Shown here one piece after another: positions 37,829-48,299 of a stretch of 64,000 nt of DNA. This DNA is from Diphasiastrum complanatum (taxonomy: Eukaryota; Streptophyta; Lycopodiopsida; Lycopodiales; Lycopodiaceae). Below the pieces are notes generated by a model, which did no database searches, was not told the origin of the DNA, and saw nothing but the letters and a program-made list of their open reading frames with translations. The translations under genes and the position numbers were made by a program. The stretch is taken from positions 31,440 through 95,439 of the forward strand of contig MU831944.1 in NCBI GenBank assembly GCA_029204225.1, written 5' to 3'. Numbering within the stretch: position 1 is the first letter of the stretch; the number at the start of each line of letters is the position of its first letter.

Positions 37829-38309
37829 GCTGTGATACCAACTGTCAAACTCCACTCTCCAGGAGCTCTCAAAACTCAAATGGTCGGTGTGTGTAGAATG
37901 ATCCACCCAACCGTAGGTGCCCTCCTCTTGAGTCTATCTGATTACTATTATGGGCCTGGGACACATGGCTGCCATGCAAGGGTGATCAGTCCCCATGGTT
38001 CCATGAAATCCACTACCCACAATCAGTGCGTGACTTTGAGATACCACCCCCAAGCCCCGTCATGGACCTGTGACACTAACGGTCACCTCAGCTAATTGTC
38101 GGGTAGTTACTCATCCTGCAGAGGCATCTCCGCTACTGACGACTAGGGTCCATACGGTCATAACTCTGCCTACTAACATCCTGTCAAGCAGTCACACCGA
38201 GTCACTGCCATTGACGTACCAAACCCTACGGGTCCCCTAGTGTCCATGCCAGTTATTGGCCCTAATAACTGGTCATGTCGGGACTGTGTTAGAGCACTAG
38301 CATCTAACA
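37829..38309 (-). repeat. Gypsy-type LTR with primer-binding site
   Basis: LTR at 37,843-38,309 (467 bp; ends TGTCAAACTCC and CATCTAACA). To its left at 37,829-37,840 is TGTGATACCA-type sequence, a one-mismatch complement of the initiator Met primer site, so this is a 5' LTR of a minus-strand element. It shares GGACTGTGTTAG with the LTR at 25,049. The internal region is only a truncated leader. Confidence 0.75.
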
Positions 38310-40074
38310 ATATAAGTTGTCACAACAAGTATTCCAAAAGCAACACACAAAACCCACAAAGCATAGTACATCAATTGTACATCATGTTGTAAATGTATCT
38401 CTAATATAATGAACAACATAATACTACTATAAATGAGCTGATGTAATTGATATAGAAATTAGCCAATGCTGGAAATCGCTCAAGGCACTCTAATAACCAA
38501 AGGATGCTAGATGAAAGTGTTATCATGTAGGACCCCAACAAATGAGATATCCAAAGCTAGTCTAATAGCCCAGGAGCACTGCAAAAAAATGTCAACTTGG
38601 CAACCATAGCAACAACCCGACAACAACATGAGCATCAAAGTAATATGCAACAACCAGGAATGCCAAGGAATCTAAAGTATAAGTAGATTATATAGCAATC
38701 AAGAATGTTGGTCATCCTGACAAATGACAACTAGAATGGACCCTTGTGCAACAAACTAAGGTATCCGCAATGCCCAAAAATGTATAGTAGTATCCAAGCA
38801 AATGGGGTCAACACTCCAAGGAATCCATAAACCCATCAACATTGATTGTAGCAAACCCATATATGAAAGCACAAGGATACTGAAGAATACATGGACACTT
38901 ATCTTGAAGAATCTCATATGGACATGACGTATAAACAAGTTCCACCAATAGAGCGATGTAAAATCTATCATAGGAAGCATCAAAACAATATGCAAACTCA
39001 TCTAATATATCAGAATTGGAACAATGAACATAGTATCCAACATCGGCATGAAGGCACTTGACATCAGCATCAAAACATGCAACATCAACATCAACCTGTA
39101 TATGTATATATCTAGATCATAGCATGCCATATTAACATCAACGTGTACATGTGACTCAAACTCACTATAGGAGACAATGACTATCTCATGTAACTCAGAT
39201 TAATCTCCCTCACAGTAAAACTGAACCTCACTTGTGGAAGGAAGCTCACAAGGTCACTCAGAAATACACTCAAAAGGAGTATCACTTTCAATCTCTATGA
39301 TATTACTCTCACGACAGAACGACTCTCAAAAGTAGACTCATCATTGGATAACATAAGTAGGCCAAGCACGTGTAAGAAGACATGCCACTCAGAGCTAGAT
39401 GAATGAGAAAGGACACATGTATGCCACTTAAAATAAGCAAGGCCACCGAAGAAAAGAATTGCATTTAATAATCATTTGAAATTGGTACAATTAAGGAGAA
39501 AAGTGTCAAAGAATATTGAAGATGTGTCAACCATGTCTCAAACACACTCAAATCTGGTATAAACGAAAAAAAATTCTAAAGGGGATAGGGATTGGAAATC
39601 GGAAGTCATACTGAATTTTCTTGGAGTGCTCTATTTTTTTCTTCTCTCAAGGTAAAGCTGCAAGGAATAAAGGCTAAAATAAAACTGCATATCTATGAAA
39701 GGAAAATAGATTGTGATGGCTAGGAAGGTTTCAAAATGCAAGTCACTATGCACGTTTGTGTGTAAAACGGGAATGAAGAAAGACTGAAAAAAAAAAAGGA
39801 AACAAAGGAGGCGGTATGTGTGACTCATTGTCACTGTTGCACCTCCTTGTGTGTGAAAACAGCCTAAGATAGCAGGAAAAATGTTTCAAGTAATGGCAAA
39901 TAGTGCATAGGGTGTGTGAATGAAGATAGGGTGATCTAAGGTGGAAAAACGGTGCTAGGGATTGGTATAGTAGGGCACAGGTTAGCAAGTTAAGTGAGAT
40001 CTGTAGGTAAAATGGGTAGCAGATGGGATAGGAGCTGGATAGGAATGAACATGGAAATTTGCACTGGCAAGCAG
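38310..40074. other. Unassigned repeat-like DNA
   Basis: No frame or motif is convincing. A tract at 39,045-39,150 repeats CATCAACATCAAC-type words. Confidence 0.45.
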
Positions 40075-40310
40075 AATCAATGGATAAAGCCGTACAAGCA
40101 ATAGCAAAGGGTTCTGCCACAAAGAGCTCCAACAATACCAATAAGTTGAATAATTAATGAATTATTGATGTCTAAATGATAGCCCTATATGTACTATCTA
40201 GAGACCCTTAGTGGGACCCTCTAGAGATCAAGGCAGCTTAGGGTACTTGGGTCCCATAAGGACATGCCCTTAATGGTGACTAACCCAGTACCTAAAGGTA
40301 TACAAGTTAG
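40075..40310. repeat. LTR-like repeat, copy 2
   Basis: Diverged direct copy of 37,110-37,350, followed immediately by Gypsy RT sequence. Confidence 0.75.
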
Positions 40311-40329
40311 GGGCTATTTCTACTGTATA

Positions 40330-41700
40330 ACTATGGTAGAGTAGTTTTCATTTTCAAAGAAGATAGTTTATGTACTGAGCCAATCATCGAAGAAGTATTG
40401 GTTACCAAGATTGAATGATTCAATGGAGAGATAGTGTGGATCTAAATACTTCACCAAGATAGATCTCTTTACGGAATACCATCAAATTTATATCCATCCT
40501 AATGATGTTCAAAAGACGGATTTTAGGTCATTATGAGTTTCTAGTAGTTTCGTTTGGATTCACTAATGCTCCTGCCACTTTTGATGATGAATGATTCATG
40601 TCGTTCATATTTGGGGAGATTCGTGGTTGTATTTAGCTAATCTTGATCTTGCTTATGCTAGTGATTTTGCAATAGGAGCGATATTGTTGAAAAATGAAAA
40701 GCTTGCAGCCTTTGAAAGAAAGAAATCGAATAATGCACAAGCAAAATATTTTACTCAAAAAAAGCATCTTTTCACTGTGATTAATGTGTTGAAAACTTGA
40801 AGACATTACCTGTATGATAACAAATTCTCATGGTTATTGATCATCAACCTCTAAGATATTTTTGTACTCAGAATGATTTGAGAGGAAGGCTCGATGGGCT
40901 GAGTCAATGCAAGAATTTGAATTTGAAGTTTAGTATATTAAAGGAACTAAGAATCAAGATATAGATGCTCTGAGCCGTATTTGTGAAGTGACTGAACTTT
41001 CCTTCACAAGGAACTCTACAGATTTTCATCTTTCACTAAAGGGTCTTTGTGAGAAATTGTCTATTTGTAACAGATTGTTATTTTGCGTTGGAAAAATGTA
41101 TACCAAGTGACGGTGTTATTTGAAATAAAATTTTATTTGAATGTCATAACGCACCTTGCGCTGGTCACCTGAGTAACACAAAACATTGGATTCGGTGCGA
41201 AGGAACTTCTTCTAGCCAAAGATGAAATCTTTTGTAGAATCTTATGTTGTTAAGTGTAAACAGTACCAAATGGCTAAGGCTGATTGCTTAAAAGCCGGAG
41301 GACTGTTGTTGCCATTGAAAATTCCATCCAAAAGGTGAGGGAGCATTTCCATGGATTTTGTAGTTGGTCTGCCTAGGAGAATGAAAGGTAGTGATGCTAT
41401 TTGGGTAATAGTTGTTTGCCTTACCAAGTTAGCTACCTTTATTCCTGTGAAAACTATTGTAAAAGCTTCTGATTTAGCCTAGATATTTGTGGAACATTCA
41501 TTCAGGCTTTATGGTTTGCCTTTAGATATTGTTAGTGATTGTGATTCCAAACCCATTGGACATTTATGGTCGGCCATACTCCATAAACTTGAGAATTCCC
41601 TTAGTTTCAGTTCTTCGAATCATCCCAAATTAGATGGTTAAATGAAGAGGACTAAGATGGAAGATATGCTGAGAGCATATAGTCGTTAGACCGTTGGTTG
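40330..41700 (+). pseudogene. Gypsy RT, RNase H and integrase remnant, copy 2
   Basis: RT part: FTKIDLFTEYHQIYIHPND (about 40,445). RNase H: SDFAIGAILLKNEKLAAFE (about 40,665) and a decayed VIDHQPLRYF (about 40,833). Integrase: zinc-binding CHNAPCAGHL-like (about 41,140), MDFVVGLPRRMKGSDAI (41,350), LDIVSDCDSKPIGH (about 41,530). In the catalytic Glu position the codon is AAG. Many stops and frame changes. Confidence 0.85.
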
Positions 41701-43067
41701 GGAGGTTCTTGCCACAATCCATGCTCTTATGTGCTCATATTCAAGCCAAGTGATTGCGGTGGACGTTAAATACATCCTTGCTTGCAATAGTGTCGGTATC
41801 ATATTCATCATCTATTATGGATATCACAACACCTCCCTTTGGCATTCTTGGTCCATCCATGTAGATTGGCACATTTCCCATCCAAATTTTCGGAATGACA
41901 TTAATGTTCCACTTGTAAACATCAATGATAACATGAATATGTTAGTATTTTGGTAAAACTTTAGACATTTTAGAAGTCGGGCTTCTATTTTCAGCAGTGG
42001 CTTCACATTCAAACTAAGGCAGAATTCTATATGGAATAAGTCTTCATCATGACTCTTTAAGGTTCATGTTATCCCTTCAATTTAAATTTGAAAGGCAGCA
42101 AGTACTGACCAACTGTAATCTTGCTTTTACTTGGCCTTTTCATTGCTGGATTTCTGCAGAAGATTGACAGCCTGCTTCACAAAGTTTGAAGCTAGTAAAA
42201 TCATTGAGAATATCCAATACCGTGAGACTTCATCATACTAGCCAGCATTGAAGGAAAAAGCTAACAAATTTCCCTCCTAACTCAGTCAAAGTAACTAAGA
42301 CACCATGTGTTCTCTTTCACCTAAACGCCAACAAACGTATCTATGCGTCCACCGTCTACCTACCTAGAAAAGAATAATCGACTTTAAGGAAAACATTACT
42401 CCATTTCAATACAACAGCGTACATCGATATCGCGCTTCAGAAAATGGATAAAAAATATGTCAATTGGAGAACAAGGCTAGAATAGTTAATAATAGGCCCG
42501 TTGCTTTCATACTTACATTATATAGCATTTGTGTGATGTTACACTTGGTTGCCACTTGAAGGAATTAAGGACTGGTTTACAACGATGCTTACAAGGCTCC
42601 ATTTTTTGCTACTACACTTTGTTAGGTGATATTTATGCTACCGGGGCCTCCGTCCTGGAAATATATATTAGTTTTACGATGCCCATTGGGCCTATTTCAT
42701 TGCCAATGCTCGACTCATGCTCAATATACCTTTCTGGGCTGTCTCATCATTGCCCTCAGTAAACATGTGGCTTCCCTGGATTCTCATTATCGTCCACTAT
42801 CACAGTAGCTGATATATGCATGTCATTTGTGACAGCCCTGTAGATAGGCTGTCAAGGATGCGCTGGTTCAGACGGACAACAGCTGAGTTATATTACTTTG
42901 ATGACGCACTGGTTTAGACATCTACAGCCCCCCTCATTAGTTTCAAAGGCCTTCCTCTTATGCAGTTTTATACTGCTTCATTGATATACTCTTTTTCTAT
43001 TAGTGAGTGCATACACTACACAAGAACAAAAGATATCTACTAATCTTTGCTACTGCCAGTTCCTTAC

Positions 43068-43367
43068 TTCTCGTTGCTGAGCAGATATCCCTCGGCCTCG
43101 GCCTTGAACCCCAAGCAGGAGCTCCACCAGTGCTGTTTCGTGTCCGCTGGCTGCAACCTCTTCTGCGGCAAACGCAGACCATACCTGGCTGCCTTTCATT
43201 TTGCGAACTAGTGGAAGCACCTTGTGCCCCCTCATCATCATCCTATTCACATCTTTGATGACCACGCCATTGAATTGATAGATGCGAGGGTGAGCATTTG
43301 CACTTTTACTAGAAAGAAAGAATCCAAGTGATTGAGTTGGAAGCTCGCTGCTTATACAGTAAGCCAT
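43068..43367 (-). CDS. PAP12-like: PAP12-type fibrillin, exon 1 (plastid transit peptide)
   Basis: One hundred codons from ATG at 43,367 to a GAA/GTAAGG donor. The frame is open upstream to 43,502. I prefer the MA start at 43,367 because it begins a Ser-rich, acid-poor stretch typical of chloroplast transit peptides. The last third (roughly residues 77-100) contains ALVELLLGVQGRGRGISAQQ, which matches the conserved block that opens the fibrillin domain in PAP12 proteins. Exon 2 continues in phase 0 after a 9.9-kb intron. The distance to exon 2 comes from Gypsy remnants inserted in intron 1. Confidence 0.8.
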
Positions 43368-44300
43368 TTGAGTCAACCAATGTTTCCCTGAATGCTGCGC
43401 AAAATCTACGTAATCGAAGGTGTTCACACGAGTGGTTCGATCCAAATCAACAATTATACAACTGAAACAACAGCTATTTCTCAGAATTCCTACAATTGCC
43501 ACAAAATCTTTCCGAAGTGCAAATGTTTAGTGGATTATTCTCACAAATATGTCGTTTCCATCTGCAAACTTGATACAGTATCCCTCTCAAAACATCTAAT
43601 CTACTCAAAATCAAGCTGATTCAACAAAATACATGTAATCTACGCAAGCTCAAGCTGATTTCAAAAACAGATGAGGAGTGTTTGATCAAAAGTCGAAGCT
43701 AATTTGATCTCGCTTTGACAGATTTAAGCTGCCTTCCACCAAATCTAAACGCCACAGGTTTTTTCTTTCGATAATTTTGCTTTTTCTTTGAAGAAATGTA
43801 AGGCAGAGATTGCGATCCTGCCTGCTATCGCCTCCCACGCAATGATCTGGACGTCACGCACTTCGTTTTTCAGGCAATTTAGTTTCAGCTCGTCAAAATG
43901 ACAAAACTACTTCCAATTAAAATTGTGAGAGATTATACTATAGCTCTTACAAATCCAGGACAAAGATTTTCTATGGTAGAGCATGCCCGTGGCAGTTGTG
44001 GGGACACCATGTACTAGGTATTCTTCTTGAGTAAGCTGGCTATCTTCGGTAGCAGGCAGAGGTTGAGTCGTGAGAGCGGTGAAATGCTGGAGGAGTCAGG
44101 ACGATAGTCAGTCGTCGAATGAAGGATATACTTGATGTAACAGTTGGAGATGGATGGTTGAGATTAGACCTTACGAAGAATACCTGACGTAGCAATTGGA
44201 GATGGATGTTTGAGATTATACTTTTTTTATGAGGCCTTGCTATGGCCTTAAATCAGGCTCCTCTTGACCAACCAAATCATGTCACGTGTCTAATTGTCCC
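43368..44300 (-). promoter_or_regulatory. Upstream region of the fibrillin gene
   Basis: About 0.9 kb upstream of the chosen ATG. I see no clear TATA box close to the start. A G-box core CACGTG lies at 44,283-44,288; G-boxes bind bZIP/bHLH factors and are frequent in light- and stress-responsive plant genes, including plastid genes, but a single hexamer at this distance is weak evidence. Confidence 0.3.
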
Positions 44301-45929
44301 CTTCACAACTCATATGACATAAAGCTACTTTGTGCCTCTCATAACTTTAAAAAACTCCTTTTATCATTGAAGAAAGTATAAGAATACATAGAATGATAAT
44401 GTCAAATGACAAAAAGTAAGGATAATGATCATGCCAAAAGGCACAAAGTAATTAAGCTAAAAAAACTTAATAAAATATAAGACATTAAAATAACGGCTCA
44501 GTACCTAATGCCTGATTTAAGTCACTAGCTTTAATAGTGTCTCTAATAGGTAATGGAGGAAGCTTTGAAACATCACCCTCACAAATTGAGCTCGCGAAGA
44601 ATCTAAAGTGCTTGTGCACGTTGCAATGCAACAAAATTTTGTCGACGATAGAAAGATACAATGACAGATGGTGATGTAACATTTTGTCCCTGGCCTTTCA
44701 CAACAAGTTCCGCACATAAGGACAAAAAATCATTAAATTTCTTGTGGATACATTCATATGGTTTCCAAAGCAAAGGAGATGAATTCTTCACAAGATGCAT
44801 AGTCATTGTAATCTCGCTCCTCTTTAGTTGCATGAGATACAGTGGCCCCTTATGTGGATGAAGAAGGTCTTGTTGAGAGGGATCAACAATAACAACATTG
44901 CCAAGAGTGCAAATGCCCTCACGCGAAAGAACAAAGTCAACACAACGACGAAATCACTACAAAGATGGCCCTGGCAAAATGTGTGTATGCTCTCGAACAA
45001 CATGAAGACCATTGTCATGGGCAATAGCAGCAAAATGTCACAAATGGAATCATGTGACACTGTACGGTCTCCATCTAAGGGGCACCACATAAGATGAGTT
45101 TAGGAAAATCTAGCAATGTATATTTATACATGACACTGACTGGTTTCTTGATTGAAGTTCTCTTTATGTGAGGCTTGGCAGTTAGTAGAAAATAATCCAA
45201 AAGCAAATGCAAAATACAATATTGTGAGGGCTTTTTGGCAAACGGGTGTACATATGTCACACAAATTCATGCTTTGGACGCATGGTTGTCATGGTGGCAT
45301 GTTCAATATGCTCATTGGGGAAGATATATGAGATTTGTAAGTTAACAATGTTGGTAGTTATGTTTCAATGCTCCGCATCATAACTAGTCTATGTGTTGAG
45401 TTTAGCATTGACTTACAAACTAATAATTGATAAGATTGATAGGTATTGGACTAAAGTGTGATGGCTGTAATGTCGACAATTGACCTGTCCGAGTCACAAC
45501 ACGAAAGTTGGCTAGCCAATGAGGGTTATGAAGTATGCATTGGAGATATGGTGAATGCAAGCATTCAAAAAACCTCATTTATAAGTCTGATCTATGACAT
45601 TGTGGATAATGCATCACCAAAAACTACCTCCAAGACCTTAGATGGGAATGAACAAAGTGTTACGAACAAGTGTCACAGTGAACAAAAGATAATCCAAATG
45701 TGTCGCATATTGGCTTTATTGAGTTCTATTTGAATTTGGTCTGATTAGTGGTCAGAGTTACCTTTTACGAAAGTTAAACAAATACATGCATCTGTCAGCT
45801 AAAACTTAACAGTTATTTGTATTTAGGTAATCAATAACAAGGGACAATCTAGCAACTTTGAGTGGTGCAACTGTGAGAACCATGGCCACTTATTTCTATA
45901 ATTTCCAAAAATTGAGTGTGGCACTGAAT
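44301..45929. other. Unassigned DNA
   Basis: Overlapping short frames on both strands (44,485-45,097, 45,458-45,733) with no recognised motif. Probably decayed transposon. Confidence 0.4.
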
Positions 45930-46230
45930 CAAATGAATAACCGATCCATTTATGAGATCAATTTTGGAGAAAAGCATGATAAGAATCTGGAGGTCATGGA
46001 TGATTGACTTGTGAAGTGGAACAAGTATTATAATCTCCATAGTATCCCTGAGGAAAAGAAAATTGAGAATGTTGTTCTATTTCTTCGTGGTAAGGCGTCT
46101 TCTTGTTTGTAAGATTTGCGACCGAAGCCGGTCACTCGGGATGCGTTCATGGAGCAAAGATCAATCATAGTAGCAAATGATTCAGATTATTACCAAAAGT
46201 TCATTAATTGAAAAAGAGGAACTAAGAGTT
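45930..46230 (+). pseudogene. Retroelement gag remnant
   Basis: Plus-strand text reads KWNKYYNLHSIPEEKKIENV, then VLFLRGKASS, then LRPKPVTRDAF, in the pattern of a Gypsy/Copia capsid (W..YF....V....KV..A...L.G.A..W). A stop takes the place of the Trp usually found at the end of the helix. No other part of the element is identified. Confidence 0.45.
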
Positions 46231-46441
46231 TAGATGTCTCTCCTCTACAACAAAATACATGCCTTCAAAGATCTTGTTGCGACATCTTGCCGCCCAATTT
46301 TTTTTTCTTGAATCATTGTTATGTGAAATAAAAAATATGAGACATGCATTGGCTCTATGGACATTATTGACTTCCCTTGAAATTGCATTTTGTCAATTAT
46401 CATGCTTTTCACATTGGAAATAAGCATTGATATATAATTTT

Positions 46442-46490
46442 CACACACACACACACACACACACATCTATATATATATATATATATATAG

Positions 46491-46538
<48 letters not shown>
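46442..46538. repeat. Compound (CA)(TA)(GA) microsatellite
   Basis: (CA)n at 46,442-46,464, two (TA)n blocks at 46,468-46,520 separated by TAGATGTG, and (GA)n at 46,521-46,538. Confidence 0.95.
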
Positions 46539-46539
<1 letters not shown>

Positions 46540-47680
46540 TGGGCTTCGCCATTAAGATAATCAACTATAATGTCATAATTTTGGTGTTTTAGAAATTATT
46601 TTTGGACGATTTGCTTAATAGCTTCTATAACTTGTTTGTCAATGAGCATCTTTGCCACTTTCCAAGTTGTTTGATAAGAATTTCTACATATGCCATTCTT
46701 GGATTGATTCTACTTTAGCTCAAACCCATGTAAAACAGTAATTGAAATCAAACAATCAAACCAGTTTTTTTCTAGAATGGTAACACTAGAGCAAACCTTT
46801 ACAAAAAGGACAAAGAGAAAATATAAACACTTTGACATGTTAGATAGCACAAGCTTAAAATGGAAAAGTAAAATTCACTATTACTTGACTGCATCTCTGA
46901 GAAATGAATTCACATTTTCTAGCCCAACATCAAAAGGAAACATTTATCCAATTTTTGAAATAGAACCTTGACCTCATAAACCTAAATCAAGTATAGAAAC
47001 CTTAACTCAAATACAAGGCTCACCCGAACATAAGTTGATTTAAGCCTACAACAATGTGAACTAGAAGTAATATGTTGAATGAGAGTGGTCATTAATGAAC
47101 ATCCTAGTTTTGAAAATTGGTGGTACAAGTATAATATATTCGACCACTAATCCTTTAGAAGAAATCTATTTGGCAAACTCAGACTTCGGCATCTGTATGA
47201 GACTTGTAATAGTTTAGATCATACATGCATTGTCTAACATAATTATACTTGCACTTACATAATCAAAAACAGTAGAAGAGAAGGGCATGTGGTACTAATA
47301 CATGAAAAAGATATTAGCAAATCCTCTCTCATCCGATACATCAAATTAGAAATAGTTAACCATATAGTGTGAATTCAGCCTCAATTTGCACATCAACTCA
47401 AAGTTCGTAAACCTCCATAATGAACCAACTTATGATGTTCTACATAATTTTCAAATGTGAGGTATCAAAAGCATTATACTTCATCCATCTTAACCTATGA
47501 AAACCCAAAACATTAACAACTTATACTATAATTGTGGCTCAATATTGACCAAAATACAATGTGGCCTTACCAATAATTTCCCTAACAAATACACACCTTG
47601 TATGCACATATTGAAGATGCATGTTATGGCAAGTAGCTAACCTTAGCTAATTGTTATGATCATGATAACATGCTCTACCC
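46539..47680. other. Unassigned AT-rich DNA
   Basis: Nothing recognisable; texture of decayed retrotransposon. Confidence 0.45.
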
Positions 47681-48003
47681 ATAAGTTGAGAGATCCCATG
47701 TGGTTGTTAAGGGTCCCCATCACTGGGGAATTAAGGCACGGGGCCACACGTGCTGAGAATCCAGCCCAATGTGTTGGCGCCACGTCGCCCACAAGCGGTG
47801 CCTGTCAAAATTGGGATACACGAGTGATTTTTGCATACGCATGAGCTGCGCCGCGATCTCGAGCATCCCGGGCAATGGCACCGGGCAGGGTAGGTCCCAG
47901 GCACCCCGGCGGTGTCAGTGACGCTGGGCAACTGCAGGGTAGGCATCGGGCAGCATCAAGCAGGCAGACCGGGCGTCGGGCAAGGCGTAGGTGGCGTCGA
48001 CGG
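47681..48003. other. GC-rich block with repeated GGGCA words
   Basis: A sharp rise in GC and CpG against AT-rich neighbours. Short imperfect reiterations such as GGGCAGGGTAGG, GGGCAACTGCAGGGTAGGC, GGGCAGCATC and GGGCGTCGGGCAAGGCGTAGG occur at 47,880-47,990. Frames across it exist on both strands and are compositional artefacts. It ends against the LTR copy at 48,004. Confidence 0.5.
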
Positions 48004-48212
48004 TGTAGCGCAGGCATCCCAAAGGGAGTTGGAAACCACGACTTAGCTTCCCAGCCTTCAACTCTTGCCATCCAATCCCACTTGACATACAAGCAGCCAA
48101 CTCGCCAACAACGATCAGACTTAACCAACTTGAAGTTCCGAAAACCAACATTGAGATCCAACCTGGCGCCATGCCAGATCGGGGGTCCCGATGTGGGTGA
48201 CTTCCCTAAATC
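48004..48212 (-). repeat. LTR fragment A of a GGCGCC-rich element
   Basis: About 210 bp starting GTAGCGCAGGCATCCC, same orientation as 51,638-51,845 and inverted relative to 48,715-48,925. A and B therefore form a hairpin of ~205-bp arms. Confidence 0.85.
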
Positions 48213-48299
48213 TTGATGGAACAGTTGCTATGCTGATTCATAAGGGAATTTGCCGATAATTAAGTATGGCACTTAATGATTGAACAATCAAAACTATCT

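Larger units (their letters stand above)
33189..43067 (-). other. Fibrillin intron 1, filled with repeats
   Basis: A 9,879-bp intron from donor GAA/GTAAGG (43,067) to acceptor CTAG/GAAATT (33,189). The part nearest exon 2 (33.2-34.8 kb) has no recognisable element. The rest holds Gypsy remnants in both orientations, LTR pieces and a foldback, listed separately. Stretches 38,310-40,070 and 41,700-43,067 show nothing I can name. Confidence 0.75.
8166..43367 (-). pseudogene. PAP12-like: PAP12-type fibrillin gene, split by a retrotransposon nest
   Basis: This is the whole locus of a two-domain PAP/fibrillin protein. Such proteins bind lipids in chloroplasts and plastoglobules; the PAP12 subgroup role is little defined. 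I find nine coding segments: exon 1 (43,068-43,367), 2 (33,135-33,188), 3 (32,777-32,851), 4 (31,221-31,343), 5 (30,821-30,966, cut), 6 (9,032-9,085), 7 (8,610-8,692), 8 (8,363-8,470) and 9 (8,166-8,238). All surviving junctions keep frame. Exons 1-5 give 232 residues and exons 6-9 give 105, against about 400 in the angiosperm family as I recall it. The end of domain 1 and the start of domain 2 are missing. Introns are 9,879, 283, 1,433 and 254 bp, then a 21,735-bp gap, then 339, 139 and 124 bp. Probably inactive; an assembly join is possible. Confidence 0.8.

Noticed and set aside
44282-44290. G-box as proof of light regulation of the fibrillin gene
   Set aside because: A single CACGTG 0.9 kb upstream is expected by chance often enough; listed only as weak evidence.
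47805-48216. Frames of 113-118 codons on both strands
   Set aside because: Caused by high GC in the island and the LTR fragment; the same texts recur wherever the LTR is repeated (48.7, 51.7 kb).
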